Origin: Paeniglutamicibacter antarcticus_C
GTDB lineage: Bacteria; Actinomycetota; Actinomycetes; Actinomycetales; Micrococcaceae
Assembly: GCF_039544305.1 (NCBI RefSeq)
Contig: NZ_BAABLK010000092.1
Coordinates: 1 to 64,000 of the forward strand
Direction: 5' to 3'
Length of the DNA stretch: 64,000 bases
Shown here: in pieces, positions 18,623 to 26,792 of the stretch
Position numbering within the stretch: position 1 is the first letter of the stretch
Layout of the letters: each line of letters opens with the position of its first letter
Position numbers and translations under genes: made by a program
The notes under the pieces: model-generated
What the model was told of the DNA's origin: nothing
Databases searched by the model: none
Seen by the model: the letters and a program-made list of their open reading frames with translations, nothing else

Positions 18623-20382
18623 ACGAGGAAAACACCTTACTGAGAGTCGAAGGGCTTTCGGTTTCCACCGGGGAGTTCTCCTTGGTCCATGACGTGAACT
18701 TCGCAATGGCCCGGGGCGAGCGCATCGGGCTGATCGGGGAGTCCGGGTCCGGCAAGTCGGTGACCACCACCGCACTCATGGGATTGCTGCCCGATGGGCT
18801 TCAGGCCACGGGAACCGTGACACTGGCCGGGCATGAGGCAAACTTCGTTGACGCACCGGATTCTCTCATGCGCAAGATCCGCGGCCGCGACATGGCGATG
18901 GTGTTCCAGGAACCGTTGACCGCGCTGAACCCGCTGATGCGTGCCGGGGCACAGGTTGCTGAGATCATGCTGCAGCACAAGAAGGTATCCTCGCGCCGGG
19001 AAGCCAAGGCCAAGGCCATCGAGATGCTTGGAGCCGTGAAGCTGCCGGACCCTGCCGAAGCCGCACGAGCCTTTCCGCACCAGCTATCCGGCGGCCAGCG
19101 CCAGCGCGTGATGCTGGCGATGGCCCTGGCCAACGACCCCTCGTTGCTGTTGTGCGACGAGCCGACAACGGCATTGGACGTCACCGTGCAGCGGCAGGTC
19201 CTGGACCTGGTCCTGGAATCGGTCACCCAACGTGGAACCGGGTTGCTTTTCATCACCCACGACCTCGCGGTGGTGGCCAACATGTGCACCCGGGTGCTGG
19301 TGATGAACAACGGCAAGGTGGTGGAGGAAGGTGCCACCGAGGAGATCTTTACCCGCCCCCGGCATCCCTACACCCGAGGGTTGCTGGCGGCCAGTGACCT
19401 CGAAGCCACGGACAATGACGGGCGCTTGTTCACCGTCGCCTCCGCCGCCGCCTACGTCCCCTTGACCGCCAACGAGTCCGCAGCCCGGGCCCAGGCCGAA
19501 ACTGCGCGCAAAGCGGAGCCCGAAGAGGCATCCGGGGCCGATGCCGTCGAGGTGGAACCGGTCATCAAGATCACCGATCTATCCCGCACGTACAAACGCG
19601 GACGCTCCTCGGTCTTTGGCAAGCCCACCGAGGTCCACGCCCTGCAGTCGGCCAATTTCACGGTGCTTCCGGGCGAACGCCTTGGTGTGGTGGGGGAGTC
19701 GGGGTCCGGCAAGTCCACGTTGCTGCGCATCCTTGCAGGCCTGGACCAACCCACCTCAGGCTCCGCGGTGGTTGCTGGCAACGAGGTCGCCGGAGCCCCG
19801 GAATCAAAGCTGGTGCAGCTGCGCCAGGAACTCCAGATCGTCTTCCAGGATCCCATGGGCTCGCTGAACCCGCGCATGAAGGTGCTGGACATCGTCACCG
19901 AACCACTCCTTGTCCCCGGACGCACCGAGAACGCCGCCAAACGCAAGAAGATGGCCGAAGAGATGCTTGCGGCCGTGGGCTTGGGTGCAGAAACTCTTCA
20001 GCGCTACCCGCACCAATTTTCCGGTGGCCAGCGCCAACGCATCTCGATTGCCCGCGCGCTGATCTGCCGGCCCCGGGTGCTCGTGGCCGACGAGCCGGTC
20101 TCCGCGCTGGATGTCTCGGTGCGTGCGCAGGTGTTGAACCTGCTCGCGGATCTGGTCGATGCCTACCAACTCACCCTCGTTTTTGTCTCCCACGACCTGG
20201 CAGTAATCCGCTATTTGTGCGACAAGGTCGTGGTGATGCAAAACGGCGTCATTGTCGAGGCAGGGGACACCGAATCCGTGTACACCAATCCCCAACATCC
20301 CTATACCGCCAAGCTAGTGGCCAGTTCGATGAACCTGCACACCGAGGTGCTGGCGAAGGAAACGGCCGTAACCACCAAGTAG
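18619..20382 (+). CDS. ABC transporter ATP-binding protein, fused DppD-DppF type
   Basis: A 587-residue protein with two complete ATPase domains. Domain 1 (about 5-250) has Walker A GESGSGKS, signature LSGGQRQR and Walker B LLLCDEPTTALD. Domain 2 (about 315-560) has GESGSGKST, FSGGQRQRI and VLVADEPVSALD. Each ends in an oligopeptide-transporter C-terminal segment (RPRHPYTRGLL, NPQHPYTAKLV). A Glu/Ala-rich linker joins them. The fusion replaces the separate DppD and DppF of other systems. Start ATG 18619 overlaps the permease stop. The frame is open further upstream, but that sequence lies inside the permease gene. Confidence 0.95.
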   Translation: MNEENTLLRVEGLSVSTGEFSLVHDVNFAMARGERIGLIGESGSGKSVTTTALMGLLPDGLQATGTVTLAGHEANFVDAPDSLMRKIRGRDMAMVFQEPLTALNPLMRAGAQVAEIMLQHKKVSSRREAKAKAIEMLGAVKLPDPAEAARAFPHQLSGGQRQRVMLAMALANDPSLLLCDEPTTALDVTVQRQVLDLVLESVTQRGTGLLFITHDLAVVANMCTRVLVMNNGKVVEEGATEEIFTRPRHPYTRGLLAASDLEATDNDGRLFTVASAAAYVPLTANESAARAQAETARKAEPEEASGADAVEVEPVIKITDLSRTYKRGRSSVFGKPTEVHALQSANFTVLPGERLGVVGESGSGKSTLLRILAGLDQPTSGSAVVAGNEVAGAPESKLVQLRQELQIVFQDPMGSLNPRMKVLDIVTEPLLVPGRTENAAKRKKMAEEMLAAVGLGAETLQRYPHQFSGGQRQRISIARALICRPRVLVADEPVSALDVSVRAQVLNLLADLVDAYQLTLVFVSHDLAVIRYLCDKVVVMQNGVIVEAGDTESVYTNPQHPYTAKLVASSMNLHTEVLAKETAVTTK

Positions 20383-20419
20383 AGCGCGCCGCAACCCGTG
20401 GTGCATGAAGGGATCCAGC

Positions 20420-21811
20420 ATGACGCAGCAGACCCAAGAACCAACTACGGCTGAGCTGTCGGCCGGATACGCCGCGGGGTTGGACCCACGCGAGGTGGCC
20501 GAAACCATCCTCACCAGGATTGCAGCACGCGAACCGGTGCTCAACGCCTTCTACCTGCATGACCCGGCACAGGTCCGCACCGACGCCGCTGCATCGGCGG
20601 CACGCTGGGCGGCCGGGACCCAGCGCTCGGCGTACGACGGAGTGCCGGTCACCGTGAAGGAGAACATTCCACGTGCCGGGCACCCGGTGCCCTCGGGCAC
20701 CGCCATTGCCAACCCGCCGGTTGCCGCGACTAATGCCCCGGTGACCGACAGGCTGCTCGAAGCGGGCATGGTGATCCTGGGCTCAACCACCATGCCCGAT
20801 TGGGGAATGCTGTCCTCCGGGGTTTCTTCCTTGCACGGGGTGTCCCGGAACGCATGGGACCCCTCGCTGACCACCGGGGGATCCAGTGCCGGGGCAGGAG
20901 CCGCAGCAGCGGCGGGGTACGGACCATTGCACGTGGGCACGGACATCGGCGGATCCATCCGGTTGCCCGGGACATGGGCCGGACTGGCGACGCTGAAGCC
21001 CAGCGCCGGACTGGTGCCCTTGCACGCGCCCTATCTGGGACGCGTGGCAGGACCGTTGACGCGAACGATTGCCGATTCCGCGGCGTTGATGAGTATCATT
21101 TCCCGGCCCGATGCACGTGATTATTCGACCCGCCCCTACCCGCAAATGGATTGGAACAAGAGGCTTTCCTCTCCCCGCGGGCTACGCGTGGGGCTGCAGC
21201 TTGATGCCGGTTCCGGTGCGCCGGTCGACCCGGAGGTGGCTGCCGCGGTCCAACTCGCCGCGGAACTTTTCGCCGCTGCCGGTGCCACGGTCGTGCCTGT
21301 GGCCCCGTTCATGAGCGCGGCGATGCTCACCGGGATCGATGCGTTTTGGCGCACCCGCTCGTGGGCCGACTACCGTGCGCTGGACGAGGCTGCACAAGCG
21401 AGCGTCCTGCCCTACATTGCCCGCTGGTGCTCCGCGGGCAAGGACTCCGACGGTGCCGCAACGATCGAGAACTACCAGCGCTTCGCGCAACTGCAGCAGG
21501 TGACCCGCCAAGCCACCGAGTCCCTTGACCTGGTGCTCTCCCCGGTGGCCCCGATGGCGGCGTTCGGAGCAGAGCATCCCATGCCGTCCAATGACCCTGA
21601 TGAGCCAATGTCGCATATTTCCTTCACCCTGCCCTACAACATGTCAGGCCAGCCGGCGGCTACCGTCAATTGCGGATTCACCACCGACGGGCGAACCATC
21701 GGGCTTCAGGTGGCAGGGCGTACGGGGGCCGATGAGGATGTTTTGGCGGCGTGTGCTTGGTTTGAGGGCGTGCGCGGGGACGCAGCACCGGACTGGTCCT
21801 TGGTTCCCTAG
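20420..21811 (+). CDS. Amidase (amidase-signature family)
   Basis: A 463-residue hydrolase of carboxamides. The Ser-cisSer-Lys triad is visible: Lys80 (VPVTVKEN), cis-Ser155 (GGSSAGA) and nucleophile Ser179 (GTDIGGSIR). Spacing of 24 and 99 residues matches the family. The ATG at 20420 is preferred over one 15 bases earlier because GAAGGG sits 8 bases before it. It is cytoplasmic, with no signal peptide. As the last gene of the importer operon it probably cleaves an amide bond in the imported compound. The family also includes GatA and the nylon cyclic-dimer hydrolase NylA. Lack of gatB/gatC nearby argues against GatA. Confidence 0.92.
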   Translation: MTQQTQEPTTAELSAGYAAGLDPREVAETILTRIAAREPVLNAFYLHDPAQVRTDAAASAARWAAGTQRSAYDGVPVTVKENIPRAGHPVPSGTAIANPPVAATNAPVTDRLLEAGMVILGSTTMPDWGMLSSGVSSLHGVSRNAWDPSLTTGGSSAGAGAAAAAGYGPLHVGTDIGGSIRLPGTWAGLATLKPSAGLVPLHAPYLGRVAGPLTRTIADSAALMSIISRPDARDYSTRPYPQMDWNKRLSSPRGLRVGLQLDAGSGAPVDPEVAAAVQLAAELFAAAGATVVPVAPFMSAAMLTGIDAFWRTRSWADYRALDEAAQASVLPYIARWCSAGKDSDGAATIENYQRFAQLQQVTRQATESLDLVLSPVAPMAAFGAEHPMPSNDPDEPMSHISFTLPYNMSGQPAATVNCGFTTDGRTIGLQVAGRTGADEDVLAACAWFEGVRGDAAPDWSLVP

Positions 21812-21841
21812 ACAAGGCTCTTGCCGGTGTCGCGTGAAAGC

Positions 21842-21891
21842 AAAAGCGGGCCGCGTCCCTTCTCTGTCCGGGAGGCTGCGCGGCCCGTTTG
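21842..21891. terminator. Bidirectional terminator between amidase and SDR genes
   Basis: AAAAGCGGGCCGCG ... GCGCGGCCCGTTT forms a GC-rich stem flanked by A and T tracts on either side, placed between two convergent genes. Confidence 0.8.
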
Positions 21892-21911
21892 CCATGTCAT
21901 GGGGAACCGGA

Positions 21912-22694
21912 TCAGGCCGGCGGGGTGAACCGGCCGTCGATGGCCGTCCATCCACCGTCCACGGTGAGTACCGATCCGGTGACAAAACTTGCTGCGTCCG
22001 AGGCCAGATAGACCACGGCTCCAGCCAGCTCCTCGGGACGCGACCAGCGGCCCAGCGCGCTCTTGTTCGCGTAAGCGTCGTACCACTGCTTGTTGGCCTT
22101 GATCTGGGCAGTCAGCGGGGTCTCCACCACACCCGGGGCGATGGCGTTCACGCGCACGCCCTGGGGTCCGAACTCGGCCGCAGCGGTCTTCAGCAGCTGC
22201 ACCAGACCGGCCTTGGAGGCTGCATAAACGCCCTGGCCAGGTTCCACGACGGAGGCACGGATGGAAGCGAATCCGGTGATCGAGCCGCCCCCGCGGGCAG
22301 CCATATTCGGGGCAAAGGCGCGGAGCAGGGAAAAGCTCGCGCGCAGGTTCAGGTTCACCACGCGGTCGAACTCCTCCATGGAGTACTCGGCAATGCGCTT
22401 GCGCACGTTGGTGGCCGCGGTGAAGACTAACGAGTTAAGATCGGTGTGTTCGGCCGCAGCCGCCGTGACTGCAGCGACGTCGGTGACATCAAGTTCGCTG
22501 GCCGTGGCCAAGGACCCTGCCATGGTTGCGGTTTCGGCGGCGGCTTCAAGGTTCCTGTCGGCGCAAACCACAGCGGCACCCTGGGCCGCCAGGGCCAGCG
22601 CCGATTCGCGCCCGATGCCGCTGCCGGCGCCGATCACCATAATCTTGCGGCCGTCGAGGCGGAACAGCTTGCTGTAATCCATTGCTGCGTTCAC
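21912..22694 (-). CDS. SDR-family NAD(P)-dependent oxidoreductase
   Basis: A 260-residue classical short-chain dehydrogenase. It has the nucleotide motif GAGSGIG (22-28), catalytic Ser144, Tyr157 and Lys161 (YAASK), and the C-terminal SFVTGSVLTVDGGW signature. It oxidises a hydroxyl or reduces a carbonyl; the substrate is not deducible. The start is GTG 22694, supported by TAGGAAA 8 bases upstream. It follows the aldehyde dehydrogenase by 31 bases in the same direction, so the two probably share a transcript starting near 24250 under GntR control. An alcohol-to-aldehyde-to-acid sequence would suit this pair. Confidence 0.93.
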   Translation of the reverse strand: MNAAMDYSKLFRLDGRKIMVIGAGSGIGRESALALAAQGAAVVCADRNLEAAAETATMAGSLATASELDVTDVAAVTAAAAEHTDLNSLVFTAATNVRKRIAEYSMEEFDRVVNLNLRASFSLLRAFAPNMAARGGGSITGFASIRASVVEPGQGVYAASKAGLVQLLKTAAAEFGPQGVRVNAIAPGVVETPLTAQIKANKQWYDAYANKSALGRWSRPEELAGAVVYLASDAASFVTGSVLTVDGGWTAIDGRFTPPA

Positions 22695-22725
22695 TTTTGT
22701 TTCCTACTCTCAGTGCTGCGTGGTC

Positions 22726-24204
22726 TTAGGCCGGGCGGATCATGGCCATGCGGGTGATGGTGAATTCCTCGATGGCCCAACGGGGGCCTTCGCGTCCCAC
22801 ACCCGAATCCTTGACCCCGCCATAGGGCATGATGTCGGAGCGGAAGCCGGGGATCTCGTTGACCACCACGCCTCCGACGTCCAACCGGTTGATGGCCTCG
22901 AACGCATTGGCCAGGGAGCGGGTGTAGACGGCTGCCTGCAAGCCATAGCGGGATTCATTGACCAAGTCGATGGCCTCTTCCATGCTGGTGACCGTTTCCA
23001 GGCAGAGCACCGGACCGAAGATTTCCTGGCTCCACAGCGGGGAGCTCCGTGGCACACCCAGAAGCACCGTGGGACGCACCAGCGCTCCGGTGTCGGTGGC
23101 GTCTTCGGTGGGGGCCGCTGTTTCCAGGACACGTGCGCCCGCTGCTGTCGCCTCGGCGATCCACGAGTGAATGCGTTTTGCGGAAGCTGCATTGATGACC
23201 GGGGCGACCCTGGTGGCGGGGTCGCGGGGGTCTCCGATCACCACTTCAGGCATGCGGGAGGCAAGCTTTTGCGTGAACTCGGTGGCGATTGTCTGGTGCA
23301 GCACCACGCGCTGGATGGAGATGCAGGCCTGGCCGTTAGCGTAGAAGCCGCCGCGGATCACCGCGTCGACCGCTGCGTCAAGATCTGCATCGGCGTCAAC
23401 GATCAACCCGGTGTTGGAACCCAGTTCCAGCACTGCCTTGCGCGGTGCGGCATCACGGGCGATTTGGTGACCCACGCCGGCCGAACCGGTAAAGGAGACC
23501 ACCGCGGCGCGAGGGTCCTTCACCAGTATCTCCCCGACGTCGATGCCTCCGTTGACCAATTGCACGATCGAGCGTGGCAGCCCATGTGCTGCCAGGACCT
23601 CGCGGATCAACTCCACCATCCACAAGGTGGCCAGCGGGGTGTCGGGGGATGGCTTGAGGATGATGGGGCACCCGGCGGCCAACGCCGGAGCGATTTTGTG
23701 GCTGGCCAGCAAGACGGGGTAGTTGAATCCGGCGATGCCCACCACGATGCCGGCCGGACGGCGGGTGTAGTAGCCCAGCATGCCAGCACCCAGGGGCTGC
23801 AGGTCAAGAGGCACCGTTTCCCCTGTCATGCGGGTGACTTCCTCGGCGGCGGCCTGCCAAGTCGTCAGTGTGCGGGCCATCTCCACTGCACAGTCAACGG
23901 CAGGCTTGCCGGTTTCGAGCACCAACAGTTCCGTCAGTTCGGTGCCGCGGGAGGCCAAAGCGTCATGGATCCCCAAGAGCAAGGCCCTGCGGGTTCCGGT
24001 GGTTGCTGCGGCCATGACACCCAAGGTGCCGGCCGCCTGGTCCAAGGACAGTGCGGCGGTGGTTGCATCCCCGCACGGTGCTTGGCCGACCACTGATCCG
24101 TCAAAAGGGAAAACAACGGGTGAAGTGCTTGTTGCCCTCACTCCGTGCTCGCCCACGGGCAGCGTCTGGGCCAAGTGGGCGGGGAAGGGGGAGCGGGCGC
24201 TCAT
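22726..24204 (-). CDS. Aldehyde dehydrogenase (NAD(P)+)
   Basis: About 492 residues. It oxidises an aldehyde to the acid. It shows the Rossmann GSAGVGHQIA region, the general-base Glu in LELGSN, the catalytic Cys in GQACISIQ and the C-terminal GGVKDSGVGREG motif, in the benzaldehyde/succinate-semialdehyde-like branch. Two starts are near each other: ATG 24213 has AGG too close, while ATG 24204 has AGGATG 6-8 bases upstream and is preferred. It is divergent from the isopropylmalate-type dehydrogenase across a shared GntR operator and followed by the SDR gene. Confidence 0.93.
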   Translation of the reverse strand: MSARSPFPAHLAQTLPVGEHGVRATSTSPVVFPFDGSVVGQAPCGDATTAALSLDQAAGTLGVMAAATTGTRRALLLGIHDALASRGTELTELLVLETGKPAVDCAVEMARTLTTWQAAAEEVTRMTGETVPLDLQPLGAGMLGYYTRRPAGIVVGIAGFNYPVLLASHKIAPALAAGCPIILKPSPDTPLATLWMVELIREVLAAHGLPRSIVQLVNGGIDVGEILVKDPRAAVVSFTGSAGVGHQIARDAAPRKAVLELGSNTGLIVDADADLDAAVDAVIRGGFYANGQACISIQRVVLHQTIATEFTQKLASRMPEVVIGDPRDPATRVAPVINAASAKRIHSWIAEATAAGARVLETAAPTEDATDTGALVRPTVLLGVPRSSPLWSQEIFGPVLCLETVTSMEEAIDLVNESRYGLQAAVYTRSLANAFEAINRLDVGGVVVNEIPGFRSDIMPYGGVKDSGVGREGPRWAIEEFTITRMAMIRPA

Positions 24205-24243
24205 GAGGTTCATCCTGTCCGGGGCCCGTCATCGGGTCCTCTA

Positions 24244-24273
24244 TTGAACGAGTGGTCTTACCAGTGATATAGG
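24244..24273 (+). promoter_or_regulatory. Promoter overlapped by GntR/FCD operator, copy 2
   Basis: TTGAAC (24244-24249), an 18-base spacer and TATAGG (24268-24273) form a plausible promoter for the dehydrogenase at 24316. The spacer holds TGGTCTTACCAGTGA (24253-24267), which is the exact reverse complement of the operator at 15069. A bound repressor would cover the promoter. The same site lies about 50 bases from the divergent aldehyde dehydrogenase start. Confidence 0.7.
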
Positions 24274-24315
24274 TAGACTACTGGTGAACGGCAGGCCGAT
24301 GCAATGGAGATCACA

Positions 24316-25470
24316 ATGACGACCAGTTCCACAACCCGCAAGCGCATGTATGCACTGGCCGTTGTCCCGGGTGACGGGATCGGTCCGGAGGTGACGGACT
24401 GCGCCCTGGGCGTGCTGGACAAGGCCCAGGAACTCTTTGGCTTCTCAACCGAACGCGAGCTTATCCAGGCAGGTGCACAGCACTATCTGGCCACCGGTGA
24501 ACTTTTCGCCGGAGCCATCGAGGAAAGCCTGCGCGGCAAGGACGCCATCTTGTTCGGTTCGATGGGGGATCCTTCGGTGACCCCCGGAATCCTGGAGCGC
24601 GGTTTCATCCTGGCGATGCGCCAGGCCTTTGAACAAGCAGTGAACCTGCGTCCGGTGCGGCTGTACCCCGGGGTGAAGACACCGATCGCCGATCTGAGCC
24701 CGGAGCGGTGCGACATGGTGTTCGTACGCGAGAACACCGAAGGCGCCTACGTGGGACGCGGCTCGACAGTGCACGCCGGGACAAAGAATGCCGTTGCGGT
24801 CCAGGAATCGGTCAATACCCGGGCCGGTGTCGAGCGGGTGATTGACTACGCCTTTCGTCTTGCCGACTCGCGCCGCAAAAAATTGACGTTGTGCCACAAG
24901 ACCAACATCCTCGTCGAGGCGGGGAAGCTGTGGACCGAAACGATGGCCGACATGGCCAAGCGCTACCCGGAGGTAGAGACCGACTATGTCCACGTCGATG
25001 CCATGTGCTTCCACTTGCCGGTTTCACCCGAGCGCTTCGACGTGGTGGTGACCGACAACCTCTTCGGTGACATCATCACCGATCTTGGTGCGGTGATCCA
25101 GGGTGGGATGGGCGTTGCAGCAAGCGCCAACCTGAACCTTGACGGTAGCGCCCCAAGCATGTTTGAGGCCATCCACGGCTCTGCCCCGGACATCGCCGGC
25201 AAGGGATTGGCCAATCCCGCGGGCGCCGTGCTCTCGCTGGCCATGTGTCTGGCACACTTGGGCGAAATCGAGGCCGCACACGCGGTCGAAACCGCCGTCG
25301 TGCACGTCTTGGGTTCCATGGAAGGGCTGGCCGGCCCCGAGATGGGTGGCACCACCAGCGAAGTTGGAGAACGTATCACGGCGGCCCTGAGCGGTGTCGC
25401 TGCCGGTAGCATGCCCTTGCTCGCCGGTCGATCGATCATGGAGGGCATGGCCGCATCCAGCAGCAACTAG
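24316..25470 (+). CDS. Isocitrate/isopropylmalate/tartrate dehydrogenase family protein
   Basis: A 384-residue beta-decarboxylating dehydrogenase. The N-terminal PGDGIGPEV motif, the central VRENTEGAYVGRG, the catalytic Lys/Asp region (CHKTNIL, VDAMCF), and TDNLFGDIITDLGA with GSAPDIAGKG define the family. Such enzymes oxidise a 2-hydroxy acid bearing a 3-carboxyl group, with NAD+ and Mn2+/Mg2+, and decarboxylate it. The ATG at 24316 is chosen because GGAG sits 6 bases before it; an in-frame ATG 12 bases earlier lacks a site. No leuC/leuD or citric-cycle genes are near and the GntR operator is upstream, so a catabolic role (tartrate dehydrogenase-like) is more likely than leucine synthesis. 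Confidence 0.9.
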   Translation: MTTSSTTRKRMYALAVVPGDGIGPEVTDCALGVLDKAQELFGFSTERELIQAGAQHYLATGELFAGAIEESLRGKDAILFGSMGDPSVTPGILERGFILAMRQAFEQAVNLRPVRLYPGVKTPIADLSPERCDMVFVRENTEGAYVGRGSTVHAGTKNAVAVQESVNTRAGVERVIDYAFRLADSRRKKLTLCHKTNILVEAGKLWTETMADMAKRYPEVETDYVHVDAMCFHLPVSPERFDVVVTDNLFGDIITDLGAVIQGGMGVAASANLNLDGSAPSMFEAIHGSAPDIAGKGLANPAGAVLSLAMCLAHLGEIEAAHAVETAVVHVLGSMEGLAGPEMGGTTSEVGERITAALSGVAAGSMPLLAGRSIMEGMAASSSN

Positions 25471-25543
25471 CTGTCTGATGTCGTGGGTCCCCATGAAGGA
25501 GCAGTTCGTCCTCTCCGGGATGGGCCAGAGGCTCTGCTGCAGG

Positions 25544-25762
25544 GAACCAGCGAAGGCGAGGCCCGTTCGCCTGCGGCCCAGATTCGCGTCAGGTCATGTC
25601 ATATCCTCGAACTGGCGGACCAGCTGACGATGCACAAGCGCCATCTCCACACCCGCAGCGTCCCCTTAGACCTAGCTGGTTATCGACGTGCTTGCGTCCC
25701 TCAAGCACGTCGATATAGTGGGCTACCGTACGCTCAAAGAGCGTCTCGGTCTGCATCGCCAG
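25544..25762 (+). pseudogene. rpsO pseudogene, copy 3 (strongly decayed)
   Basis: Aligns with the intact rpsO from codon about 17 to the stop region. Shared blocks are ACCAGCGAAGGCGA, ATATCCTCGAACTG (ATCCTCGACCTG in rpsO), GATGCACAAGC, CACACCCGC, GTGCTTGCGTCCCTCAAG and GGGCTACCGTACGCTCAAAG (CGCTACCGTACGCTC in rpsO). It is followed by TTTGAATTCCCCG, matching the bases after rpsO and the start of its terminator (to about 25805). The stop codon is gone, internal stops appear and the 5' codons are not recognisable. It is more diverged than the copy at 13438. It closes the right side of the GntR catabolic module. Confidence 0.85.
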
Positions 25763-26216
25763 ATTCGGTTTGAATTCCCCGCTTCGCTGACCGGCGCAGG
25801 AAGGCCTTTCGTATCGAATCAGCCGTGATGGCGAGGTCGTTGGCACAATCCCCGGAAACCCCGGCGACGATGATGAGAGGAGTGCTTAAAATCGGCTGTC
25901 ATGGGTGCCCGCTTTGTCCTGGACCTATGGCACCACATGGATCGAAACCGAACCAGACGCCCAGCGCTGTCGTCCGTGCGTCGCACCAATCAGGTCGGGA
26001 GTCGAGGACGAGGGCATCTACCCAAGAGGGGACGAGCCGGTGAAGTTGGGGGAAGGATCCGCAATCGGATGTTGCTTTCCAAATTTTGGGCCCGCTCCTG
26101 TCCCTGAAGCTTGGCACTGTTGGACAGGACTCTGACGTGCCCATAGCTGCGTTAGTCGGTTGTCGATGCCAGCCGATATGCTCGAGACCAACCACTAAGG
26201 CATAGGGATCGGCGAC
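25763..26216. other. Gene-free stretch before the TetR gene
   Basis: After the rpsO remnant, about 450 bases with short frames in both directions. None has a recognisable domain. The last part should hold the TetR gene promoter; no palindromic operator was recognised. Confidence 0.35.
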
Positions 26217-26792
26217 GTGACGAGGAATCAAACCAGCGGAAACCATGCGACACGGGAGAAAGTTCTTGATGTTGCTGCAGTTCTCTTCTCGGAGAACGGC
26301 TATGCCAGCACGCCTTTGAGCCTGATCGCTTCCAAGCTGGAGTTCACGAAGGCCGCGCTCTACTACCACTTCAAAAGCAAAGCCGACATCCTTACCGGAA
26401 TTCTCGATCCATTGCTGGACGCGATTGATGAGCTTTTGCACGATACACCGGAGCGATTCCCGGATGCCCAGAAACGCTGGGAATTTATGGTCGAATACTC
26501 CGAGCTGCTGTTGTCAAACACCCGAGCGGTCGAGGTCCTTGCTATTGGGGGCAGCCATGCTTGGATGCCTGCGGATATCTTGGGCCGTATTGAATGGCAC
26601 CGGACCCGCACGATGGAGCTAGCAATGATTCCAGGCATGAGCGACGAGGAACAGGTGCGTGCTGAACTCCTCATGGATGTGATGCAACGCGAGATTGTTT
26701 TCGGGAAGAACCGCACGGTAGTCAACGGCATGACCCATAAGCGCCGCCGTGAGGTCGTTTACGATTTCATCCGAGACTCATTGGAACAGTGA
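26217..26792 (+). CDS. TetR/AcrR family transcriptional regulator
   Basis: A 191-residue repressor with an N-terminal DNA-binding domain (about 12-60; VLFSENGYASTPLSLIASKL, then the conserved ALYYHFKSKADIL) and a C-terminal ligand domain. The start is GTG 26217 with only a weak GGCGAC upstream. It is the nearest regulator to the beta-oxidation operon that begins at 28180, whose promoter contains a 22-bp palindrome of TetR-operator size. Control of that operon by this protein, relieved by an acyl-CoA, is inferred by analogy with FadR/KstR2-like TetR proteins. Confidence 0.9.
   Translation: MTRNQTSGNHATREKVLDVAAVLFSENGYASTPLSLIASKLEFTKAALYYHFKSKADILTGILDPLLDAIDELLHDTPERFPDAQKRWEFMVEYSELLLSNTRAVEVLAIGGSHAWMPADILGRIEWHRTRTMELAMIPGMSDEEQVRAELLMDVMQREIVFGKNRTVVNGMTHKRRREVVYDFIRDSLEQ

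Noticed and set aside
22720..24096. 458-codon open frame antisense to the aldehyde dehydrogenase
   Set aside because: Gly/His-rich shadow of the real gene, with no domain.
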